DNA from: Pseudomonadota bacterium
GTDB taxonomy: Bacteria; Myxococcota_A; Polyangia; Fen-1088
DNA: 17,846 nt
Reading direction: 5' to 3'
Assembly: GCA_023438785.1 (NCBI GenBank)
Contig: JAEXQJ010000064.1
Coordinates: 1 to 17,846 of the forward strand
Translations under genes and position numbers: made by a program
Notes under the pieces: model-generated
What the model saw: only the letters and a program-made list of their open reading frames with translations
Told to the model about the DNA's origin: nothing
Databases searched by the model: none
In this document: positions 1 to 7,371 of the stretch, piece by piece
How the letters are laid out: every line of letters begins with the position of its first letter
Numbering within the stretch: position 1 is the stretch's first letter

Positions 1-986
1 TTTGGTTCTCCATCTGGTTCAAGGACGCGGCCGGGGATTGGCCGCGCCAGGGCTCGCCCCGCTACAACTACACCTTCGTCGACACGCTGGCCTTGAGCGA
101 GACGGGCACCGACACGGGGGTGTTTCGCTACACCTCGAACCGGTTCTTCCCGCTCGACGACAAGCGGCCCAGCTTCGGCGCGACCGAAGCCGGGCACAAT
201 TTCCATTTCACCTCGGAGGTTCGGTACTGGTTCCAGTACACGGGCAACGAGCTGCTGACCTTCCTGGGCGACGACGACGTCTGGGTGTTCGTGAACAAGC
301 GACTGGCCGTGGACCTGGGCGGCATCCACACCTCGGTGCAAGGGTCGGTGCAGCTCCACGCCAGCGACGGGACGGGCAGCGTGTGCCAGGACGCGGCCCC
401 GGGTTGCGAGAGCCCCACCGTGGTCGATCTGGGCTTGGAGAAGGGCAAGGTCTACGAGATCGTCGTCTTCCAGGCCGAGCGCCACACCAGCGAGTCCAAC
501 TACACGCTCACCCTGTCCGCGTTCTCCAACCCGCGCAGCGTGTGCGCACCGGTGTGCGGCGACGGCTTCGTCACGCCAAACGAGGCCTGCGATCTGGGCA
601 AGGACAAGAATACGGGCGCCTACGGCACCTGCACCGACCAGTGCACGCTGCCCTCGTACTGCGGCGACGGCAAGGTGGACACGGCCGACGGCGAGGAATG
701 CGACGACGGCCTCAACCTGTCGGCCTACGGCTACAACGGCAAGGCGGCCTGCGGTCCGGGCTGCAAGTGGACGCACTACTGCGGCGACGGCAAGGTGGAC
801 AGCCTTTTCGGCGAGCTGTGTGACGACCAGAACCGCACTGGCGGCGACGGCTGCGAAGCCAACTGCACCCACCTGGCCAGTTGCGGGAACGGCGTCGTCG
901 ATCCGGGCGAGGGATGCGACGACGGCAACACGCTCTCCAAGGACGGCTGCTCCGAGTTCTGCACCACGGAGATCATCGTGTATTGA
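1..986 (+). CDS. Fibro-slime domain / cysteine-rich repeat secreted protein, 3' part
   Basis: The reading frame is open from base 3 at the window edge to TGA at 984-986, so the start lies outside the window; the TTG at 93 is not a real start. The first ~170 residues look like a fibro-slime (PA14-related) beta domain, with WFSIWFKD near the start, then FHFTSEVRYWFQY and the signature GDDDVWVFVNKRLAVDLGG. From about base 555 come four cysteine repeats starting CGDG or CGNG (codons at 555, 660, 780 and 882), each with a downstream E/G-x-C-D-D/L motif. This is the disulfide-rich repeat typical of Myxococcota surface proteins. The protein ends shortly after the last repeat, with no sorting tail. 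It is probably exported, by family; the signal peptide is not visible. Ligand and role are unknown. The next gene is convergent, 35 nt away. Confidence 0.85.
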   Translation, partial: WFSIWFKDAAGDWPRQGSPRYNYTFVDTLALSETGTDTGVFRYTSNRFFPLDDKRPSFGATEAGHNFHFTSEVRYWFQYTGNELLTFLGDDDVWVFVNKRLAVDLGGIHTSVQGSVQLHASDGTGSVCQDAAPGCESPTVVDLGLEKGKVYEIVVFQAERHTSESNYTLTLSAFSNPRSVCAPVCGDGFVTPNEACDLGKDKNTGAYGTCTDQCTLPSYCGDGKVDTADGEECDDGLNLSAYGYNGKAACGPGCKWTHYCGDGKVDSLFGELCDDQNRTGGDGCEANCTHLASCGNGVVDPGEGCDDGNTLSKDGCSEFCTTEIIVY

Positions 987-1021
987 TGGCACCCGGAGCA
1001 CGGGCGTTCGGCCGCGCCGGA

Positions 1022-1927
1022 TCAGCGCTTGGCCAGGAGCAGCGTGATGCCCACCAGGACGCCGGCAAGAGCGCAGGTCTTCTTGAGCTTCTGCTTCTCG
1101 CCGAAGGCCAGCGAGCCCACGGCGAAGCTGATGATCACGTTGCTCCGGCGGAGTGTGGATATGACGCTGACCAGAGCGTCCGGGCGGGCCAGGGCCTGGA
1201 AATAGAGGGCGTCGGCGAGGATCAGGAGAACCCCGACCGCGGGGATGGTCCAGCGCATGCGGAAGGGCGTGGCTCGCATGCGGCGTGGCCACCAGAAGAC
1301 GAGCACGATCAAACCCTGCACCAGCGTGCTGTCGAGGGTGAACCAGAATTGCACGTCCAGCGGCGGTAGATGCGCCGACTGCAGCAGGTGCTTGTCGTAG
1401 AGGCTGCTGGCCGCGCCCACCAGGGTGCCGAGGAAGAGCGACCACACCCAGGCGTTGCGTGAGAAATGGATGCCCTCCCCACGCCCGATGAGGGAAAAGG
1501 CCCAATAGGCGAGCAGGATGATGGCGATGCCGGCCCACTGTGCGGCCGAGGGGCGCTCGCCAAAGAGCAGCACGGCGCCCAATAGGGTGAAGAGCGGCGC
1601 GCTGGCCCGCACCGGGGCGGCCAGCGACAGGGGCAGGTGCTTGAGGGCGAAGAAGGTGAGCACCCAGGACAGGGTGACCAGCAGGGCCTTGGCCAGGATG
1701 AGGCCGTGGCCTGCGAGGCTAAGCCCATGCAGACGAAGGTTCCACGCGGCGGCCCACTGGGGAGCAAAGAGCGACATCATGCCGACCGGCACCAGCAAGG
1801 CCAGGCCGCTGGCGCTGCACGCGAAGAGCACCATCAGCACGGCGTTACCGTTGACGGACGCTTTCTTGGCGACGTCGTAGATGCCCAGAAGAACGGCCGA
1901 CAGCAGGGCGAGTGGGATCCAGCTCAT
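1022..1927 (-). CDS. EamA/DMT-family transporter
   Basis: This is a 301-residue inner-membrane protein starting MSWIPLALLSAVLLGIYD. The sequence shows about ten hydrophobic segments in two homologous halves (roughly residues 1-147 and 155-300), the layout of the drug/metabolite transporter superfamily with two EamA domains. The end of the first half is typical: KHLPLSLAAPVRASAPLF, then LLFGERPSAAQWAG. The second half has a matching segment near ISTLRRSNVIISFAVGSLAFGE and a basic C-terminus (LLLAKR). The frame stays open upstream to 2503, but a longer form would run through the divergent kinase gene and adds no transporter-like sequence, so the ATG at 1927 is preferred; its ribosome site is weak. 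The substrate cannot be told; the family covers amino acids, nucleotide sugars and other metabolites. No neighbour suggests one. Confidence 0.85.
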   Translation of the reverse strand: MSWIPLALLSAVLLGIYDVAKKASVNGNAVLMVLFACSASGLALLVPVGMMSLFAPQWAAAWNLRLHGLSLAGHGLILAKALLVTLSWVLTFFALKHLPLSLAAPVRASAPLFTLLGAVLLFGERPSAAQWAGIAIILLAYWAFSLIGRGEGIHFSRNAWVWSLFLGTLVGAASSLYDKHLLQSAHLPPLDVQFWFTLDSTLVQGLIVLVFWWPRRMRATPFRMRWTIPAVGVLLILADALYFQALARPDALVSVISTLRRSNVIISFAVGSLAFGEKQKLKKTCALAGVLVGITLLLAKR

Positions 1928-2037
1928 GGGCGCGTCGGTCTTATACACGGCCGCGTTCACCCCAGCGGTGACGGGCGATGGTATTGTGCGCAAGTGGCGC
2001 TTCCAGCCTAACTGGAGATGGCGCGGCCGTTTTCTGC

Positions 2038-2069
2038 GCGCGGCGACAGACCTTACAATCTCGCCGCGC
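2038..2069. promoter_or_regulatory. Dyad around a possible -10 box before the kinase gene
   Basis: A perfect 9-bp inverted repeat, GCGCGGCGA (2038-2046) and TCGCCGCGC (2061-2069), flanks 14 nt that contain TACAAT (2054-2059). TACAAT resembles a sigma-70 -10 box and lies 36 nt before the kinase ATG. No good -35 hexamer is visible 16-18 nt upstream. The dyad could be an operator over the promoter or a leader hairpin. The 168-nt interval 1928-2095 must also hold the promoter of the divergent transporter gene. Role is inferred from position. Confidence 0.35.
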
Positions 2070-2095
2070 TCTTGGTAACGCGTATGGTGTGCTGA

Positions 2096-3442
<1,347 letters not shown>

Positions 3443-3446
3443 GAGC

Positions 3447-4469
3447 TTGGGCCACTCTTCTCTTCTCCCTGTTCGCACCTGGTCGCGCATCGTCGGGGTG
3501 GCCTGCCTGCTGGGCTCACCGGCGGCCGTGGCGGCTGATGGTGAGGCTGCGGTGGTCGTGCCCTCCGCGCCGCCCTCGAAGCAGGCCATCGCCGAGGCCC
3601 TGTTTCAGCAGGGGCGCGAGTTGTTGGCGGAGGGCAAGGTGAGCGAGGCCTGTCCCAAGTTTGCCGAGAGCCAGCGCATCGAACCGGCCACCGGCACGTT
3701 GCTGAACCTGGCCGCTTGCCACGAAACCGAGGGCAAATGCGCCACCGCGTGGTCCGAGTTCAACGAGGCCCTGGGCGCGGCTCAACGTGATCAGCGGGCG
3801 GACCGCGTGGATTTCGCACGCCAGCACATCAACGCGTTGGAGGCCAAGTGCTCGCGCGTGGTGATTCGGGTGGCGGAACAGACGCGCCAGGAAGCCGTGC
3901 AGGTGCGCCTGGATGGCGTGGCCGTGGGGCGTGCTGGATGGGGCGTGGCCATCCCCGTGGACCCGGGCAAGCACGTCATCATGGCCACGCTGGAGGGGAT
4001 GTCCTCGTGGAACCGCGTGCTGTTCGTGGGGCCGAGCGCCGGCGTGGTGGACGTGGAGGTGCCGGCCTGGCCGTCGCCGAGGCCGTCGCCCGCCGCCTCC
4101 TCGGTCCCTCGTCCCATGTCGAACACGCGCCTGGCCGCCTACGTGACCGGGGGCGTGGGCGCGGCAGCGTTGGTGGTGGGCGGGGCGTTCGGCTGGCGCG
4201 CCTTCAGCAAGTGGCGGGACGCGGATGACGCCTGTCCTACGGGGCGAGACTGCAGCGCCGGGGCCATCGATGACCGCGGCGCTGCTGTCCGCGCGGCCAC
4301 CGTAGCCGATGTGTCGTTCGGCGTCGGATTGGCCGCGCTGGCCGTGTCCACTTACCTGTGGGTGACCTCGTCGCCCCGCCACGACCTCCAGCATGAGCAG
4401 GCGCGCATGCATTGGACGCCCGTGTTGGGGGCAGGGAGCGCGGGCATGAACATGGAGGCCACGTGGTGA
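3447..4469 (+). CDS. TPR / PEGA-like envelope protein of the Myxococcota type
   Basis: This is a protein of about 340 residues. A signal peptide (WSRIVGVACLLGSPAAVAA, cut near residue 30) is followed by a TPR-like helical part: AEALFQQGRELLAEGKVSEA, then the Myxococcota hallmark FAESQRIEPATGTLLNLAAC. Next is a PEGA-like beta segment (VRLDGVAVGRAGWGVAIPVD, PGKHVIMATLEG). Two membrane helices (about 232-250 and 284-305) flank a short loop with two cysteines (ACPTGRDC). Such proteins are frequent beside Ser/Thr kinases in this group; their function is not established. The start is uncertain. TTG at 3447 gives a sensible signal peptide, but the AGGAG at 3441-3445 is only 1 nt away. The GTG at 3378 would overlap the kinase by 65 nt. 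The stop overlaps the next start. Confidence 0.8.
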   Translation: MGHSSLLPVRTWSRIVGVACLLGSPAAVAADGEAAVVVPSAPPSKQAIAEALFQQGRELLAEGKVSEACPKFAESQRIEPATGTLLNLAACHETEGKCATAWSEFNEALGAAQRDQRADRVDFARQHINALEAKCSRVVIRVAEQTRQEAVQVRLDGVAVGRAGWGVAIPVDPGKHVIMATLEGMSSWNRVLFVGPSAGVVDVEVPAWPSPRPSPAASSVPRPMSNTRLAAYVTGGVGAAALVVGGAFGWRAFSKWRDADDACPTGRDCSAGAIDDRGAAVRAATVADVSFGVGLAALAVSTYLWVTSSPRHDLQHEQARMHWTPVLGAGSAGMNMEATW

Positions 4470-5473
4470 TCCGCACGGTGTTGTTGGTGCTCGGCCTGGG
4501 CCTGACCGGCTGCGCGCGTTTGGTGGGCATCCAGGATCTCCAGGGCGTCGACGGCAGCGTGGACGTGCCGTGGAACAGCGGCATCGACGAGGGCCCGGCA
4601 CGCCTGGAGGATGCCCCCGTCCGAGACAGGGACGCGCCCAATGTGCCCCGCCCGGCGGACGTGGCCGATACGGGCCGCCTGGATGTGGGCCTCGATACCG
4701 CTGTCGACGCGGTGATCGACGGCGGGCCCGCGCTGGTCGACGTGCGGCTCGACGCGGTGGTGGACGCGGCGGTCGATGCGGTCCCGGACGTGGCGGCCGA
4801 TGGGCCGTGGCCTGCCCCGGACGCGGCGGTCTGTCCGGCCCTCGCGTGGCTCGAGGCGACCGTGAGCGTGTACGAGGCGAAAGGAACCGGGGCTTGCAGC
4901 TATCACGCGGAGACGCTGCCCGCCTTCGTGGCGGGAATTGATGACAAGGGCTTCGAGGGTGCGCACGGCTGCGGTACGTGCCTGCGCTTGACCACCGGAG
5001 AGGCCGGCAAGTCCATCGAGGTCTTGGTGGTCGAGCGCCTGGCCGCGGTGACGGGCACGGGCCGGCAGCTCAGCATCTCGCGCGCGGCCATGGATGCGCT
5101 GGTCGCGCCTGAGACCTCGCTCACCTCTCTGTCCTTTGCCGAGGTGCCGTGCGCGCCGCCGCTCATCCACGGGAGCATCCGCATCGGGCAGAAGCTGGGC
5201 AGCGGCCTTCAGCACGTGGAGATCATGGTCCGGGACAGCTCGCGGCCGCTCAAGAGCCTGGAGCTCAAGCGCGCGGGCGCCTGGGTCCCCATGGCCCTGT
5301 CCAGCTACAACTACTGGGTCCTGGATGCGCCCGGCGTGGAGCGGGTTTACGACTTCCGGCTGGCGATGGGCGACGAGGCGCTGGAAGTGAGCCGAATCGC
5401 TCTCACCTCGACCAGCACGCAGGACGGGCCGTTGGTCGACACGGGACTGCAGTTTTCGCCCTGCATTCCCTGA
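4466..5473 (+). CDS. Expansin-like lipoprotein (DPBB plus CBM63-like)
   Basis: This is a 335-residue lipoprotein. The GTG at 4466 overlaps the previous stop as GTGA, and GGAGG (4454-4458) lies 7 nt upstream. The signal peptide ends in lipobox LTGC with Cys16. Residues ~25-125 form a low-complexity D/V/A-rich linker. Residues ~130-229 look like a double-psi beta-barrel: GACSYHAET, GCGTCLRLT, VLVVER, RQLSISRAAMDAL. Residues ~232-332 look like the expansin C-terminal wall/cellulose-binding domain: HGSIRIGQKLG, LQHVEIMVRDSSRPLKSLEL, SYNYWVLDAPG, and VDTGLQF at the end. Expansins loosen polysaccharide walls without hydrolysis. The acidic residue of the barrel core is Glu190 where bacterial expansins have an essential Asp, so activity is uncertain. 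It may act on peptidoglycan, cellulose or the cell's own matrix. Expansin-like fold: fairly sure; activity: unknown. Confidence 0.8.
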   Translation: MIRTVLLVLGLGLTGCARLVGIQDLQGVDGSVDVPWNSGIDEGPARLEDAPVRDRDAPNVPRPADVADTGRLDVGLDTAVDAVIDGGPALVDVRLDAVVDAAVDAVPDVAADGPWPAPDAAVCPALAWLEATVSVYEAKGTGACSYHAETLPAFVAGIDDKGFEGAHGCGTCLRLTTGEAGKSIEVLVVERLAAVTGTGRQLSISRAAMDALVAPETSLTSLSFAEVPCAPPLIHGSIRIGQKLGSGLQHVEIMVRDSSRPLKSLELKRAGAWVPMALSSYNYWVLDAPGVERVYDFRLAMGDEALEVSRIALTSTSTQDGPLVDTGLQFSPCIP

Positions 5474-5494
5474 CCTCAGTTGTGTTTGAGGTCA
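5471..5494. terminator. Hairpin between convergent genes, candidate two-way terminator
   Basis: TGACCTCA (5471-5478) and TGAGGTCA (5487-5494) form a perfect 8-bp stem with an 8-nt loop. The left arm contains the stop codons of both facing genes, which are only 2 nt apart. The position suits transcription arrest for both strands. Neither strand has a T-run after the stem, so it is not a classic intrinsic terminator and may only slow polymerase or protect 3' ends. Confidence 0.5.
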
Positions 5495-5682
5495 ACGGCC
5501 AGCCGGCGGATCGTCGTGCGCAGCTTGCGCTGCTCGGCCTGGCCCAGGACCTTGACGCAGTCTGTGCGAAAGCCATGCACTTCGGGCGAGGGCGTGGGGT
5601 CATCGGGGTCAGGCTCGTCCACGCGTTCACTTGGGATCGCGGCCAGCAGATCGTGCAGCGTTCGACCGGGATGGCTCATCAT
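5476..5682 (-). CDS. Small hypothetical protein after the HDOD gene
   Basis: This is a 68-residue protein starting MMSHPGRTLHDLLAAIPSE. I do not recognise it. It has no membrane segment or signal peptide. The middle is acidic and proline-rich (DEPDPDDPTPSPEVHG) and the end is basic and helical (EQRKLRTTIRRLAVDLKHN), which could suit a small regulator or adaptor. It starts 10 nt after the HDOD stop on the same strand and ends in the convergent hairpin, so it is placed as the last gene of a two-gene unit. The ribosome site is only AGCGAG. Support for it being real is its context and the precise fit between the HDOD stop and the hairpin; composition alone does not prove it. Confidence 0.55.
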   Translation of the reverse strand: MMSHPGRTLHDLLAAIPSERVDEPDPDDPTPSPEVHGFRTDCVKVLGQAEQRKLRTTIRRLAVDLKHN

Positions 5683-5692
5683 CGACTCGCTT

Positions 5693-6592
5693 TCAGTGCC
5701 CCACCGAGAGTGAGGGCAACGACTTCTGCGTTTCGGCCACGACCTGATTGATCTGCTCGGGGCTGAGCTTCAGGTCGGCAAAGGCCGTGTGCTCGTAAGG
5801 CAATTCGGTGGGCGCACCCGTGACCAGGCCCAGGTGGCCGCAGATCACGTCGGCGGCCGCGGCCAGCGCGGTGGTCAAGTGGCGGTTCTCGTTGCGTTTG
5901 CAGTTGTGGTGGTAGGTCGCGGCGTCGACCACGCTGGCCGGCATCTTCCAGATCCCGCACACGGCGCCGCCCAACTCGGCGTGCAGGCGTCGGATGGCGG
6001 CCTTGATGACAGGGCCGTAGTGGACGTCTTCGAGCATGGCCGGCGTGATGCCCCCCACCTTGGCGCATCTCTCCAGCAGCACCATCTCGCCGATGTCGTG
6101 CATTAGGCCGGCTAGGAAGGCGTTCTCCGCGGCGAAGCGGAAGAGCTTGGCCATCGTCCGGCACGCGATGGCCGCGGCGAGCCCGCGCTTGCGCACCAGC
6201 TCCACCTGCGCCTCGAAGCCCGGGACGCGGAACATGGTGGAGCCGTTGACCACCATCATCACGATGTCACACACGTTATCGAGGCCCAGTCGCACCACCG
6301 CATCGCGCACGCCGATGATGGGCATGCGCGGGGCGAACATGGCCGAGTTGGCCACGGCGACCAATTGCCCGCTGATGAAGGGATCGCGCGTGACCTCTTT
6401 CTCCACCCGACCTGCATCCGTGCACGTCAGTTGGCACAGCTCGAGCACGTGAGCAGCCACGTCGGGCAGGCTGCGGCGGATAGCGTTGCTGTCGGTGAGC
6501 GCCGATGCAGCCAGCTCGTCCATCTTGTGCGTCAGCGCGCCCAGGTCGAGGGCGTCGTTCGTCTCTACGGTGACGGTCTGGGCAGCCCTCAT
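5693..6592 (-). CDS. HDOD-domain regulator
   Basis: This is a 299-residue cytoplasmic protein. The HDOD domain fills about residues 35-255: SLPDVAAHVLELCQ, RDPFISGQLVAVANSAMF, IGVRDAVVRLGLDNV, then LAGLMHDIGEMVLLERC (His165-Asp166) and LHAELGGAVCGIWKMP. HDOD proteins are HD-related but usually lack nucleotide hydrolysis and act as scaffolds in signalling, including motility and c-di-GMP control. The frame is open to 6760, but the ATG at 6592 has GGGGAG 4-5 nt before it and starts just ahead of the domain, while the upstream part is control DNA. It is divergent from the fliL operon and shares a ~200-nt control region with it, which suggests a part in flagellar regulation (inference). A 40-residue tail follows the domain. 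The partner and output are unknown. Confidence 0.88.
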   Translation of the reverse strand: MRAAQTVTVETNDALDLGALTHKMDELAASALTDSNAIRRSLPDVAAHVLELCQLTCTDAGRVEKEVTRDPFISGQLVAVANSAMFAPRMPIIGVRDAVVRLGLDNVCDIVMMVVNGSTMFRVPGFEAQVELVRKRGLAAAIACRTMAKLFRFAAENAFLAGLMHDIGEMVLLERCAKVGGITPAMLEDVHYGPVIKAAIRRLHAELGGAVCGIWKMPASVVDAATYHHNCKRNENRHLTTALAAAADVICGHLGLVTGAPTELPYEHTAFADLKLSPEQINQVVAETQKSLPSLSVGH

Positions 6593-6634
6593 CGCACTCC
6601 CCTGGAAGGATCTGGCAGGCGAGCCATGCTCCCC

Positions 6635-6662
6635 TCTTCGGATCGTGGGGGGCGCCGCTTTA
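6635..6662 (-). promoter_or_regulatory. Weak sigma-28-like promoter facing the HDOD gene
   Basis: Read on the minus strand, TAAAG (6662-6658) is followed after 15 nt by TCCGAAGA (6642-6635). The enteric FliA consensus is TAAAGTTT-N11-GCCGATAA, so the CCGA core is present but the spacer is one base long and the -10 matches at 5 of 8 positions. It lies about 43 nt before the HDOD start, a sensible distance. Since FliA is encoded in this window, control of the HDOD gene by it is plausible but unproven. Confidence 0.3.
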
Positions 6663-6690
6663 GAGCAAAGATGATCTGACGCCAGCAACC

Positions 6691-6723
6691 TGACACGAAC
6701 CTGAGGTGTCACGTCGCTGACAC
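6691..6723. promoter_or_regulatory. Half-site cluster, likely enhancer for the sigma-54 activator
   Basis: Three copies of one hexamer occur within 33 nt: TGACAC (6691-6696), GTGTCA (6706-6711) and TGACAC (6718-6723). The last two form a perfect dyad with a 6-nt spacer; the first two form one with a 9-nt spacer. The cluster lies about 60-90 nt before the expected fliL transcript start, where NtrC-family flagellar activators usually bind. It may also affect the HDOD gene. The binding protein is not in the window; role is inferred from position and symmetry. Confidence 0.55.
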
Positions 6724-6754
6724 GCGCAAGTCCGCGGAGTGACTGGGCTTGCTC

Positions 6755-6770
6755 AGGCACGTGGCTTGCT
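6755..6770 (+). promoter_or_regulatory. Sigma-54 promoter of the fliL operon
   Basis: The sequence AGGCACGTGGCTTGCT matches the sigma-54 consensus TGGCACG-N4-TTGCW in all but the first base. The invariant GG (6756-6757) and GC (6768-6769) are separated by exactly 10 nt. The expected start is near 6781, leaving a leader of ~13 nt that still contains GGAG (6783-6786), 7 nt before the fliL ATG. Such promoters require an ATP-dependent activator, and middle-stage flagellar operons in many bacteria use them. Confidence 0.85.
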
Positions 6771-6793
6771 CAATGGAGGGGTGGAGACAACTC

Positions 6794-7360
6794 ATGGCTC
6801 AGAACCCCGAAACCACCCAGGTCACCCCGCCGGCCGCCGCGCCGGCGAGCGGCGGCAGCAACAAGCTGCTCCTCGTCATCATCCTCGCCAGCAACGTCAT
6901 GATGATGGGCGCGGTCCTCTTCTTTGTCATGCGCAAGCCATCCGCACCTGCGCATGGGCCCACCCCCGCCGCCGCCGCCGAGAACAGCGCGGCCGGCGAA
7001 CATGGCGCGCCTGCCGCGGGCGGTGAGGGGGGAACCTCCAACCCTGCGAACGCGGCGCCGGGACCCGTGCTGAAGCTGGACAACTTCATCATTCAGTTGC
7101 GGGCCGCGGATCAGGATCGCTACGTGCGCATCTCCTTCGATCTGGAGGTGAACACCGACGCGGACACTGAGATCGTGAAGCGTCGCCTGGCGCACATCCG
7201 CGACCTGGTTATCTCGTACTTCTCCGATCGCACGCTCGAGGAGCTGCGCGGCAGCGAGGGCATCGTGCGCACCAAGGAAGCCCTCCTGAAGCGCCTCGAT
7301 GAGCTCATCCCGGGCAAGCACATCCGCGCCATCTACATCACCGATTTCATCATCCAGTAG
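6794..7360 (+). CDS. fliL: Flagellar basal body-associated protein FliL
   Basis: This is a 188-residue single-pass inner-membrane protein. A short cytoplasmic N-terminus is followed by one helix (about 25-45, LLLVIILASNVMMMGAVLFF), an Ala/Gly/Pro-rich linker (50-90) and the periplasmic FliL domain (91-188). That domain has LKLDNFIIQLR, DRYVRISFDLEVN, then RDLVISYFSDRTLEELRGSE and a C-terminal IYITDFIIQ typical of the family. FliL surrounds the stator near the C-ring and MS-ring and supports torque. The frame extends upstream to 6749, but this would translate the promoter; ATG 6794 has GGAG at 6783-6786. It is the first gene of the operon and lies 11 nt before fliM. Confidence 0.95.
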   Translation: MAQNPETTQVTPPAAAPASGGSNKLLLVIILASNVMMMGAVLFFVMRKPSAPAHGPTPAAAAENSAAGEHGAPAAGGEGGTSNPANAAPGPVLKLDNFIIQLRAADQDRYVRISFDLEVNTDADTEIVKRRLAHIRDLVISYFSDRTLEELRGSEGIVRTKEALLKRLDELIPGKHIRAIYITDFIIQ

Positions 7361-7371
7361 CGAGGCATCCC

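Noticed and set aside
987..1021. Terminator between the first two convergent genes
   Set aside because: Only a 4-bp stem (CCCG/CGGG at 992-1004) and no T-run are seen.
1928..1968. TATAAG (minus strand, 1945-1940) as -10 box of the transporter gene
   Set aside because: No matching -35 box at the right distance, and it would leave only about 5 nt of leader; not strong enough to list.
5149..5751. A 200-residue + strand frame running past the expansin-like gene
   Set aside because: Arg/Gly/Gln-rich, overlaps the expansin-like frame and the opposing small gene, and has no start signal.
6745..6758. A second sigma-54-like GG-N10-GC just upstream of the main one
   Set aside because: The spacing fits by chance, but the -24 and -12 boxes do not match TGGCACG and TTGC.
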